Below are positions 53,219-62,049 of a DNA stretch of 64,000 nucleotides, one piece after another (the stretch's first letter is position 1; each line of letters starts with the position of its first letter). The translations under genes were made by a program, and so were the position numbers. Source of the DNA: Bacteroides sp. Lineage in GTDB: Bacteria > Bacteroidota > Bacteroidia > Bacteroidales > Bacteroidaceae. The stretch lies in assembly GCA_017472925.1 (NCBI GenBank), contig JAFUNS010000008.1, positions 31,119-95,118 of the forward strand. Direction: 5' to 3'. The notes below the pieces were generated by a model. The model had not been told where the DNA came from and did not search any database. It saw only the letters and a list, made by a program, of their open reading frames with translations.

Positions 53219-55282
53219 ATGAAATTAAAGAATATATTCATTTATGGTGTCGGCATGATGGCCCTTACCGCCTGCAATGACTTCTTGGAAGTGGATGCAC
53301 CGTCGAAGGTTACCGATGATTATGTCTTCGCCAATACGGAAGAAGCCAACCGCTTGCTCAATGGTGTTTATCAAGCAACTTGTAACGGTAACATTTATGG
53401 CAATGCATACTTGACTACTTTCAATTTCAACAGCGACGTGGAGTTTGCCACCTCATCCGCCGAAATCCAAAGTGCCAGCCACAACGAATGGAAACTTTTC
53501 GACGGTGAAGCTGACGGTAGCAACGTAAAGAGCACTTGGGATGCTGCATACGAGGTGATAGAACGTGCCAACAATTTTGTAAACGGTGCAGAACAATCAG
53601 ACCTTTATAAACAAGGCAACAAAGATCTTGAACAGATGATTGGTGAGGCCAAGTGTATCCGCGCCATGAACTACTTGGATCTCGTTATTTTGTTCGGTGA
53701 TGTACCTTTCACTTTCACTCGTACTTACGAACAGGAATCTCTTATCATGCCGATGGGACAACGTGACGAAATACTCACTGCACTCATCAACGATTTGAAG
53801 GCTGCGGCTCCTAAGATGAAGTTTGCCAAAGAAATGACAGAAGGTGTAGAACGTTGCTCCAAGGAATATGCCTGGGCTTTGATCGCACGTATCGCCATGT
53901 TCCGCGCCGGTTATTCACTCCGTCCGGGTTCTACTACTCAGGAAGTGGGTACTATGGAACGTACAAGCGACTATGCCGACTATTATCAAATCGCCCGCAC
54001 TTATTGTGATTCTGTAATGAATGAATCGGAACATGCACTCAATGCCAATTATTTCGATGTGTTCACCAAGCAATGTAACTATCAAGTAGTAAGCGACGAC
54101 GATGTAATTTTCGAAATTCCTTTCGTCCAAAACGTAAACGGTAATATTGGTTATATCCAAGGTCCGAAATGTGAACTTTCAAGTGCATCAGACACCGACC
54201 ATGCTTGGGGTGAGTCCAAAGGTAGTGTAGGCTTGAATGCCTTCTATCGCTTTACTTTCGACAAACAGGATGTTCGCCGCAATGTAGCTGGTTACTGGTC
54301 GTATTCTTTCGATGGAACTCCGGTCCTTTTGAATAGCTACACCAACTATTGCATGAAGTGGTCTAAGCTTTGGGATCAAGCTCATACATTGGGTAACACT
54401 TCAGCCGGTAACACCGGTATCAACTTCCCATACATGCGTTATGCAGACGTATTGTTGATGTTTGCTGAAGCTGAAAACGAATTGAACGGTCCGACTGATG
54501 CTGCCAAGAACGCTTTGAAACAGGTTCGTGAACGTGCGTTCCGTAATGCTTCCAACAAATCGGAAATGGTAGACATGTATGTAGCCAACTTGACTTCGAA
54601 GGCTGATTTCTTCCAAGCCATCGTTGATGAACGCGCATGGGAATTTGGCGGTGAAAATATCCGTTGGAAAGACTTGGTTCGTTGGAATCTTTACAACCAA
54701 GTAGTATACAAGACATTCTGGAAATATTACGGCATGGGATGTGACCGTGACGACAGTTACGATATGGAAGGCAATTTCAACGATTACCCTGCCCAAATCT
54801 ATTATAAAGCCCGCAAACGTTCTGAATGGAATGAAATCGTTATGAACGATGCAACTGGTAAATATGCAGCAGGTAATTATCCTGAAATTGAAAGCATGCC
54901 TAACACAGATGCTCAGATTGGTGTATTGGAATTCTACCATTACGAATCGGATACGTTGAGCATCAACAACCTCTGGGAAAACTGGGGTGTTCATGTAAAA
55001 GAAATGGCTACAGTGCCCATTACAGGTAGTGACGCCTGGACAGAAGCAGTACTGTTCAACTGGCTGGACGACAACACTGGTATTGCCAAAGCACAATGCC
55101 GTTGCTCACTCCGTGGTTACATCTACATCAACGAAGGTGGTACTATCATGACACCGGGTATACCTGAATACACTTCGGATGACGTTTTGAAGACCTTACC
55201 TCCGGTACGTTACATTCTCCCAATACCGCGAGATGTAATTTCAAGAAGTTTGGGACAATACAAGAATTATTATGGTTATTAA
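53219..55282 (+). CDS. SusD/RagB-family glycan-binding lipoprotein (pair 2)
   Basis: A 687-residue lipoprotein with lipobox LTAC (Cys 19) and NDFLEVDAPS start. It has the RAMNYLDLVILFGDVPF motif, the central RYADVLLMFAEAENEL helix and the C-terminal DERAWEFGGENIRWKDLVRW block that define SusD. It binds glycan at the surface and works as the lid of the preceding SusC. The lipoprotein gene starts 16 bases after its stop. Confidence 0.95.
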   Translation: MKLKNIFIYGVGMMALTACNDFLEVDAPSKVTDDYVFANTEEANRLLNGVYQATCNGNIYGNAYLTTFNFNSDVEFATSSAEIQSASHNEWKLFDGEADGSNVKSTWDAAYEVIERANNFVNGAEQSDLYKQGNKDLEQMIGEAKCIRAMNYLDLVILFGDVPFTFTRTYEQESLIMPMGQRDEILTALINDLKAAAPKMKFAKEMTEGVERCSKEYAWALIARIAMFRAGYSLRPGSTTQEVGTMERTSDYADYYQIARTYCDSVMNESEHALNANYFDVFTKQCNYQVVSDDDVIFEIPFVQNVNGNIGYIQGPKCELSSASDTDHAWGESKGSVGLNAFYRFTFDKQDVRRNVAGYWSYSFDGTPVLLNSYTNYCMKWSKLWDQAHTLGNTSAGNTGINFPYMRYADVLLMFAEAENELNGPTDAAKNALKQVRERAFRNASNKSEMVDMYVANLTSKADFFQAIVDERAWEFGGENIRWKDLVRWNLYNQVVYKTFWKYYGMGCDRDDSYDMEGNFNDYPAQIYYKARKRSEWNEIVMNDATGKYAAGNYPEIESMPNTDAQIGVLEFYHYESDTLSINNLWENWGVHVKEMATVPITGSDAWTEAVLFNWLDDNTGIAKAQCRCSLRGYIYINEGGTIMTPGIPEYTSDDVLKTLPPVRYILPIPRDVISRSLGQYKNYYGY

Positions 55283-55298
55283 TAATAGGAAGAAGACA

Positions 55299-57758
55299 AT
55301 GAAAAAAATATTTTTATACTCCATGTTGTTTGTTGCCGGTTTGTCGTTCTCTACATCATGTAGCGATGACGATGAAGCATTCGCAGGTTCAGAGGCCGAT
55401 CGTCTGTTCATGCCGATGTTCCGTACCACAACAAACACCGCATCGTCAACCACGCTTTATCATTGTGATATTGCTTCTAAAGTTGACCAATACGATGAAG
55501 TGGCACAATACCTTGCCTCTAAAGGCTTGAAGGCATCCAACCACGTGAACGACATGCGTCTGTTCTGGTACGAAGTGGACGGAGCAGTAGGTTACCAACT
55601 GAAAGCCAAAGTACAAGGTACTTCTTGGGAATTAGCAGAAAACCCACAATTGAAAGATACCATTTTGGTAGGAGGTGATGTAAATACCTTCTTGCATGAA
55701 GACTTGCAATACGGTACTGGTTATTTGTATGCCATCCGTGCACTTGCTAGTTTGGACAACCCGAACGACCCACGCCACTCCAAGTGGTACGGTTACGGAG
55801 ACGGTTCTCACCAAAGCGACCAATCACGTGATGACAACCGTGACCAAACCGGTGCTTTAACAACAGGAATGCGTTATGAACATCCTTCAATCTTTTGGAC
55901 AGAAAATATTACAGAAACCAGTATGGATGTCTGCTTTAATCCAACAGCAGAAAGTGGTTATGAATCGGCTTACAAGGACTTTATTGAAGCTGGTGCTATG
56001 GTACAAGATGGCAAATGGGTGTTTGACGAGATTCGCGTAGAACCATCTGCAGACAATCCGTTATTGCCAACCATCAGTATCAAACCAACAGCAGAAGAAA
56101 TGGCTGCAGGCCGTGTACATGTAAATGGATTGGAATCCAACGCTGCATACCTTGTTAAAGGTCAGAACAATAAGGTCGAACGTTATTACGACCGTCAGTA
56201 CAATTCAACAATGGTACGTATGATGGGTGACCCAGGTGAGCCTATCCTTATCAAGGCCAATACACCCGAAGAAGCCAAGCAAGATACTATTCTTCAGAAT
56301 ATGGGTACCATACAAGGTAAACAATTTGGTGTACAGGATTTGGTAGCTACACGTATCGACACGATCCTGACTAACTACATGGGTGACAATACTATCGCTG
56401 AAGGTCAGATTTTCTACTTGGAAGGTGGTAAAACCTATTATACTCATACAACCGTTGAAATGACCAAAGGATTCACATTGGCAACCAACCCTGAAGACTT
56501 GGCCGCAGGCAAGGGACGTGCAACCGTATTGCAAGGTGTAGGTTATAGCAACGAAGCAAAGACTGCAACCAACGCCAACAACTGGGGACTTTGTCGTAAC
56601 GCCCGTTCGGGTGCAGAAAATGGTGTAGTATTGGCTATCCAACCAATCATTTTCGAAAATATCAATTTCCATCCTTATGCATGGTACAACTATTACGACC
56701 AAAAAGGTAAGGACGGCAATTCAAAGGTTTCCATCAACGGTAACTATTTCATGAACATGTACTCTCAAGGCTTGTCGTTCGTCCTCAACGAATTGCGAGT
56801 ATCTAATTGTACCATGGCCGGTCATGTGCGCGGTTTCATCCGTTTCCAAGGACCGAACCGTCAGGTTATCGAAAAGTTGACTGTAGACAATTGCGTATTC
56901 TATGATTGTGGTGGTTACGACACCAACGGACGTGGTTATTCTTGGTTTGCAGGACCTGGTAACAACCGTAATTCCAATTTCTACAAGAATTTCTCATTCA
57001 CTAACAATACCATCATCAACAGTTCACGTCACGCTCTGGTTACAGAAACCAAGAATCTTGCTTGGCCGGATGGAACCAAATGGAAAATCAATGTCTCAAA
57101 CAATACATTCGTGAACTTTGCTCCACGTTCCAACAACAACGGACACGGTTTGGTATTTGAAATTCAATACGCACCAGCAGGTTCTGAAGTTACATGCGCC
57201 AAGAATCTCTTTGTATTCACTGGAAACCAAGAAGACAAAGGCCGTGAATATTACATGAAAGGTATGAGAGTAAGTACCAAGGATATGAAATATGACTTTA
57301 GAGACAACTATTCCACAGTAGTACCGGCTTTCGACAAATATAAAGCTTCGAATGACCCTGCAGGTACAACCCTATTGGATGGAATGTTTACAGGACGTCA
57401 ATTCTCTCATACATCGGATGGTGCCGGATATCAAAAGGGCGCCCTTAATGCCAGTGGATTTGGAGAAACTCAAATCAAGTTTGGTGACAACATGAATGAG
57501 AATGAAGACGATGCAGTAGGCTATCAACTTTCTGCTGAAGAACTTTTTGAAAATCCATGGACAATCGGTACAGTTAATGCCAAGGAAGATTTCACTAAGG
57601 ACGCTTATCGTCATGCCGACATCAGCGGTTTCTACTATAAGAATACCGACCGTGTGAAGAATCATCCTATCTATACCAAGCAAATCGGTGATCAACGTTG
57701 GCGTACCGGTGCTTCTTGGGATGGTGGTAACAACATCACAGTAAAGAGCGGTAAATAA
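55299..57758 (+). CDS. Surface beta-helix lipoprotein of the DUF4957/DUF5123 type
   Basis: An 819-residue lipoprotein with Cys in STSCSDDDEAF. The SDDDE run directly after the lipidated Cys matches the Bacteroides surface-export signal, so it is expected on the outside of the cell. Residues ~40-275 hold fibronectin-III-like sequence. The rest (~375-680) is a right-handed beta-helix with PIIFENINFHP, ISNCTMAGHVRG-like and NNTFVNFAPRSNN turns, followed by a C-terminal extension. Related proteins sit third after SusCD in pectin loci and are thought to bind or cleave pectin; no proven catalytic residues are visible. I chose the ATG at 55299 because it gives the signal peptide. Confidence 0.82.
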   Translation: MKKIFLYSMLFVAGLSFSTSCSDDDEAFAGSEADRLFMPMFRTTTNTASSTTLYHCDIASKVDQYDEVAQYLASKGLKASNHVNDMRLFWYEVDGAVGYQLKAKVQGTSWELAENPQLKDTILVGGDVNTFLHEDLQYGTGYLYAIRALASLDNPNDPRHSKWYGYGDGSHQSDQSRDDNRDQTGALTTGMRYEHPSIFWTENITETSMDVCFNPTAESGYESAYKDFIEAGAMVQDGKWVFDEIRVEPSADNPLLPTISIKPTAEEMAAGRVHVNGLESNAAYLVKGQNNKVERYYDRQYNSTMVRMMGDPGEPILIKANTPEEAKQDTILQNMGTIQGKQFGVQDLVATRIDTILTNYMGDNTIAEGQIFYLEGGKTYYTHTTVEMTKGFTLATNPEDLAAGKGRATVLQGVGYSNEAKTATNANNWGLCRNARSGAENGVVLAIQPIIFENINFHPYAWYNYYDQKGKDGNSKVSINGNYFMNMYSQGLSFVLNELRVSNCTMAGHVRGFIRFQGPNRQVIEKLTVDNCVFYDCGGYDTNGRGYSWFAGPGNNRNSNFYKNFSFTNNTIINSSRHALVTETKNLAWPDGTKWKINVSNNTFVNFAPRSNNNGHGLVFEIQYAPAGSEVTCAKNLFVFTGNQEDKGREYYMKGMRVSTKDMKYDFRDNYSTVVPAFDKYKASNDPAGTTLLDGMFTGRQFSHTSDGAGYQKGALNASGFGETQIKFGDNMNENEDDAVGYQLSAEELFENPWTIGTVNAKEDFTKDAYRHADISGFYYKNTDRVKNHPIYTKQIGDQRWRTGASWDGGNNITVKSGK

Positions 57759-57784
57759 ATCACTATCAAGATTAACAAAAAAGT

Positions 57785-57820
57785 AAGTGGGTGTATAGTT
57801 TATACATCCACTTCTTTTAT
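57785..57820 (+). terminator. Terminator of the plus-strand susCD operon
   Basis: A 13-bp stem (57785-57797 with 57801-57813, one G-U pair) followed by a T-rich run, 26 bases after the stop. Confidence 0.85.
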
Positions 57821-57945
57821 TTTAGAAATTAGGGTCTGTAAAATAAACTGTGTCACGCAATAATATCCAGTTGATAATGTTATACAAAGTCATTTGCCAA
57901 TTGTAACATAATAATTGTAATAGATCCTATAAAGTATATAGACAT

Positions 57946-57973
57946 AAAAAAAAGAGCGAGATGATTCTCGCCC
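57946..57973 (-). terminator. Terminator of the GH105-CE8/PL1 unit
   Basis: On the minus strand GGGCGAG pairs with CTCGCTC, followed by a T8 run, 22 bases after the PL1 gene's stop. Confidence 0.85.
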
Positions 57974-57995
57974 ATTACATAAGAAAATAAGTCCT

Positions 57996-59651
57996 TTAAA
58001 AGGAAGAACATTCTTTCATAATATGGTGCACCAAACTATTGAGATACATTTCCAAATTGGTGTATTGAGCTCGTTTATCGATAGTTTGCGCAAGCCCATC
58101 TGCTTTATCGGAAGGATTCAAACCATACTTCTTTTCCCAACTATCCGGCATGCCATCACCATCAGTATCCTTTACGTCTACAGTTGCATCACGTTTTAGA
58201 GGAGGATAAGGATTGAGGCCCAATTCGGGAAGCGCTTGAGCAATGTCAGAAGGAGTATTGATATAGCCGGGGCTATTGCCTGATGCAGTACAACTGGCCT
58301 TTCCGTTTTTCACATCGTCTACAATCAGTTGATCAATTACATCTCTGTAGTTACAAGCACCAACCCAAGCCAATACCTTATTATAAGCAGTACCAGCCTT
58401 ATGTTGTGTCAAGCCTTCAGAAGTCACTACGGGTTCATCCTTCTTAATGGCTTTCTTCACTTCTTCCGTCCAAAGATTGTCTACCTTTTCGTTGTTATCC
58501 TGTTGCTCATAAACTCCTTTGGTCCAATTATCAGCTGTTACATCATTATAGCCTTCGACTTTATTCCCTGTGATGTAGAAAGTTCCCCAAAGATGTTCGG
58601 ATGGTTTCCAAGCATTGGGTGTCCCGTCATCATTAGTTACATAATCGGTCGTACGAACTCCTATTTTGGCGATACGATAACGCGTGCGTTTACCGGTATC
58701 ACTACTTTTGGTGGCAGGCCCGGGTTTATAGTAATTATTCACAATATTCACATGCTGATTCTCGCCTCCATAACAACCTTCGCCCGACCAATTATAGATT
58801 ACATTGTTTTGGATATCGACATATTCATCCATCTGCGTACTGGGACGAGGACCTAAACGAGGCGTACGGCTCTTGCAATGCGCAATCAAATTATGATGAT
58901 AAGAAGCCTTATTACCTCCCCAATTGCCTCCATAACCATGTGTACCCTTACTATGGGTAGAGACAAGAAGCGCTTGTGATGCAATGCACCATTGTACGGT
59001 TGAATTTTCCATACCGTAAACCGACAAGCATTCGTCTACGCTCCAACTAACTGAGCAATGGTCTACAATAACATTCTTTCTATCCATACCACCCAATCCA
59101 TCGGGCTCCTTCCCACTGGCATCTCCCGGGCGAAAACGCATAAAGCGAATAATTACATTGTTGGAGTTAATAACAAAAGGATAATCAGCCAAACAGATTC
59201 CTCCGGGAGAAGTTTGTCCGGCTATGGTCAAATCGTCATTCTGAGTTCGTAGTTCTGCTTTCAAATGAATGGTACCTGCCACATCAAAAACAATGGTTTT
59301 AGGCCCCTTCTTATTTAAAGCCCAACGAAGAGAGCCTTCAACACTTCCTTTAGTATCGTCCTCCAAATTGGTTACATGATATACAACACCTCCACGGCCA
59401 CCGGTGGTATGTCTTCCATGGCCTTCTGCTCCTGGGAAAGCATACAAATCACCATAGTCTAACGTCGTTTCTGTTGGCGTTTCGGGTTCCTCAGGTACTT
59501 CAGGGACGTCAGGCTCTACGGGAGTGTCCGGTTTTTCAGGGGTAACCGATACTTCCGGATCGGGTTCTTCAACCACAGGATCATTTTTCCCACACGATGC
59601 TGATCCAAACAAACAAAAGACAAATGGCAAATAAATGAATCTCCAATTCAT
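57996..59651 (-). CDS. PL1-family pectate lyase lipoprotein
   Basis: A 551-residue lipoprotein (lipobox SASC, Cys ~20) with a Pro/Glu-rich spacer (~25-65) and a PL1 pectate lyase beta-helix (~68-450). Signatures are FPGAEGHGRHTTGGRGG, GGICLADYPFVI, IIRFMRFRPGD, VDHCSVSWSVDECLSVYG and the TPRLGPRPS region with its conserved Arg. It would cut de-esterified homogalacturonan by Ca-dependent beta-elimination. Near the C terminus, DTDGDGMPDSWEKKYG is a thrombospondin-type-3/EF-like Ca-binding repeat. The spacer suggests the enzyme stands off from the membrane. It starts 12 bases after the GH105-CE8 stop. Confidence 0.92.
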   Translation of the reverse strand: MNWRFIYLPFVFCLFGSASCGKNDPVVEEPDPEVSVTPEKPDTPVEPDVPEVPEEPETPTETTLDYGDLYAFPGAEGHGRHTTGGRGGVVYHVTNLEDDTKGSVEGSLRWALNKKGPKTIVFDVAGTIHLKAELRTQNDDLTIAGQTSPGGICLADYPFVINSNNVIIRFMRFRPGDASGKEPDGLGGMDRKNVIVDHCSVSWSVDECLSVYGMENSTVQWCIASQALLVSTHSKGTHGYGGNWGGNKASYHHNLIAHCKSRTPRLGPRPSTQMDEYVDIQNNVIYNWSGEGCYGGENQHVNIVNNYYKPGPATKSSDTGKRTRYRIAKIGVRTTDYVTNDDGTPNAWKPSEHLWGTFYITGNKVEGYNDVTADNWTKGVYEQQDNNEKVDNLWTEEVKKAIKKDEPVVTSEGLTQHKAGTAYNKVLAWVGACNYRDVIDQLIVDDVKNGKASCTASGNSPGYINTPSDIAQALPELGLNPYPPLKRDATVDVKDTDGDGMPDSWEKKYGLNPSDKADGLAQTIDKRAQYTNLEMYLNSLVHHIMKECSSF

Positions 59652-59663
59652 ACAAAGAAGTTA

Positions 59664-61775
59664 TTATTCATTCAACATCCAAGTGCGTTCTGACGAAAAG
59701 ATATTTTCATAAGTAATGGCTTCGACTTCTTTCTTAGTGAGCTGGCGACTCCAAGCCACGCGTTCTGTTTTATTGGCACCAGCGCCTGTATTCTTGTATT
59801 CCAAGTAGCGGGCAGTCTTTTCATTGTCTACCTTCCCCCAATTGTGCCATCCGGCAGGTACAATGAAATCGCCCATTTCGCATTCCATAAACAACGTATA
59901 GCCATACGGACGCCATGGACGACCTAAATACATTTTTGTAACTTCAGGAGTAGCAGTTATCTTACATTTCTTGAAGATATAGCCATACTTCACTTCCTGC
60001 GGGGTAGAAGCAGCCGTAATGTACGAATTACGCTTGCAATGAATGTGGCAATCTTCGAACAAAGCTGTGGCAGGACCAAAAATAAAGTCAGTTGTACCCT
60101 CGATATAGCAATTCTTGAAATACAAACGGGCATAACGTCCACCGGTATAAATGGTATCCTGATTACCCAAGAAACGACAATTGATGAACTTAATGCAATC
60201 GCCTTCTGTATGAAGCGCAACCGCTTGTCCCATTTGAGGGGCATTGTTCTCGATCGTCAAATTGCGGAAAGTCAGCTTGTTGCCTTCAACCTTCATTGTA
60301 TAAGTACGGAAAGTATCCATCTTATTGATGTTTGCATGATCGTCGAAAGTAATGATGGTTTCATCTCGGTCTTCACCTACAATCTCTACATTTTCAAGTT
60401 GTTCGGGGATGATGAGCTTTTCCTTATAAGTACCCTTCTTGACAAAGATGGTTACATTGTAATCCATAAACACACGCACGCGTTCAATGGCTTCGGCCAA
60501 CGTACGGTATTGTCCCGAACCATCACGAGCCACGACTAAGGTATCACCAGCCAAAGGAGTAGCAGGCGATTGAGGTTTCACAGGGAGACGTTCCCATTCC
60601 AAACTGGCCATAATGAAAGGACCTACGCCCTTCGGGTCGTTAGGGCGAATGGGTTCACTCAAATAATATTGATAATCACCACTACGATAATTCTTTCCGC
60701 CCAAACCTGCTACGGCACAACACTTGTCAAGGGTAACCACCCCATTATCATCTACCTTAATGAATTCTTTCAAGATACCGCGATAACCCTTTTCGGCCAC
60801 ACTCATATACGACGGATTGATATATCCTTTGCGGATGGCCTTCAATAAGGTATATACAAACATGGTAGAGGCAGTAGCTTCCAAATAGTTTCCTTCATCC
60901 CCACTACGGTCTATTACTTGATACCACACTCCCGTTTTGGCATCCTGACGGGCCTTGATTTGCTTGGCCAACTTATTCAAAATAGCAATAATGTGTTCAC
61001 GGCCCGGCTCATGTACAGGCATAAAGTCGAGTACATCCACACAAGCCATCGAGAACCATCCCATGGCACGTCCCCAACAATGTTGTGACTGACCGGTAAC
61101 AGGGTCAGCCCATTTTTGTTGCTTGCTCACATCACATGCATGACGATACACATCATTCTTTTCATCATAAGTATGCTTTGCTACACCCACAAACTGATTC
61201 ACAATATCCTTATATACTTCAACATCGTTGTTGCGATAGGCATATTCGGCATAATAAGGCAATGACATATAGACACCATCCAACCATACTTGGTTAGGAT
61301 AAGACTTCTTATGCCAGAATGTTCCATCCTCATTACGCGGATGACCATCAAACTGACTTCTGAGCATATCCATTGCCTTCTTGTATTTTTCATTCTTTTC
61401 CTGTTCGTAGATACGGAAGAGAATCTTACCCGAATTCAATCGGTCGTAGGTATAATCTTCTACCTTGTAAGTACGGATAGAACCGTCATTTTGCACCATT
61501 TCATCGGCAAAAGTGAGGGCATAGTCGTAGAATTTCTTATCACCATATCGGTCATAAACATCCATCATGGATTGCAATACCAATCCGTGTGTATAGTTCC
61601 ATTTGGGTTCCTTGACAAAGTCTAATTGCCAAGCTTGAGGATTACGGATCATTTCCGATTCGGCCATTCTTACCGACCATGGTTTATCCTTCGACACCTT
61701 TTGTGCCAATAAAGGCAAGCCAATCACCATTGACAAACAAAATACGATTAATTTCCGACAAGCATGTAGTTTCAT
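59664..61775 (-). CDS. GH105-CE8 fusion: unsaturated uronyl hydrolase plus pectin methylesterase
   Basis: A 703-residue exported fusion (signal to about LLAQ, 25). Residues ~30-400 form a GH105 alpha/alpha barrel: QVWLDGVYMSLPYYAEYA carries the catalytic Asp, HCWGRAMGWFSMACVDVL is the second conserved block, and EGNYLEATASTMFVYTL follows. It would remove 4,5-unsaturated uronic acid from lyase products. From ~residue 410 there is a CE8 pectinesterase: GQAVALHTEG, GNQDTIYTGG, GTTDFIFGPA and GRPWRPYGYT, all canonical. The fusion is unusual in that it joins the last sugar-releasing step to de-esterification, perhaps for methylated unsaturated oligosaccharides. First gene of the unit, with its own -7 box. 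Confidence 0.92.
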   Translation of the reverse strand: MKLHACRKLIVFCLSMVIGLPLLAQKVSKDKPWSVRMAESEMIRNPQAWQLDFVKEPKWNYTHGLVLQSMMDVYDRYGDKKFYDYALTFADEMVQNDGSIRTYKVEDYTYDRLNSGKILFRIYEQEKNEKYKKAMDMLRSQFDGHPRNEDGTFWHKKSYPNQVWLDGVYMSLPYYAEYAYRNNDVEVYKDIVNQFVGVAKHTYDEKNDVYRHACDVSKQQKWADPVTGQSQHCWGRAMGWFSMACVDVLDFMPVHEPGREHIIAILNKLAKQIKARQDAKTGVWYQVIDRSGDEGNYLEATASTMFVYTLLKAIRKGYINPSYMSVAEKGYRGILKEFIKVDDNGVVTLDKCCAVAGLGGKNYRSGDYQYYLSEPIRPNDPKGVGPFIMASLEWERLPVKPQSPATPLAGDTLVVARDGSGQYRTLAEAIERVRVFMDYNVTIFVKKGTYKEKLIIPEQLENVEIVGEDRDETIITFDDHANINKMDTFRTYTMKVEGNKLTFRNLTIENNAPQMGQAVALHTEGDCIKFINCRFLGNQDTIYTGGRYARLYFKNCYIEGTTDFIFGPATALFEDCHIHCKRNSYITAASTPQEVKYGYIFKKCKITATPEVTKMYLGRPWRPYGYTLFMECEMGDFIVPAGWHNWGKVDNEKTARYLEYKNTGAGANKTERVAWSRQLTKKEVEAITYENIFSSERTWMLNE

Positions 61776-61804
61776 ATTCTATAGATTAAAGTTTTACATT
61801 GCTA

Positions 61805-61812
61805 CAAAGTTA
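61805..61812 (-). promoter_or_regulatory. -7 box of the GH105-CE8/PL1 unit
   Basis: The minus strand reads TAACTTTG (TAnnTTTG), 29 bases upstream of the start; divergent from the gatC-like promoter at 61958. Confidence 0.6.
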
Positions 61813-61957
61813 ACAGCTTTCTTTTTACCTCAGGTGTATTTTTTATAAAAAGAAGGGAAATATTTGTTTTTTCGTGCACGCAAACGGAAAAATTGTTCAC
61901 CTCCATTATAAAAATCGTTCTTTTTTATGATTTTTCTAATAATTAAGCCGTTTCTTT

Positions 61958-61988
61958 TTTGAAGAATAAAGAAAAGATTCTATTTTTG
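61958..61988 (+). promoter_or_regulatory. Promoter of the gatC-like/kduI unit
   Basis: TTTG at 61958-61961, 19 bases, then TATTTTTG at 61981-61988: a full Bacteroidetes promoter, with a ~55-base AT-rich leader. Confidence 0.75.
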
Positions 61989-62049
61989 AGAAATTTTTGG
62001 AATACTATTGAGAAACAAATCATAATAATAATCAAAAAAATAACATTTC

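Noticed and set aside
54401-55096. A 231-codon open frame on the minus strand
   Set aside because: Antisense to susD of pair 2 and without promoter or domain.
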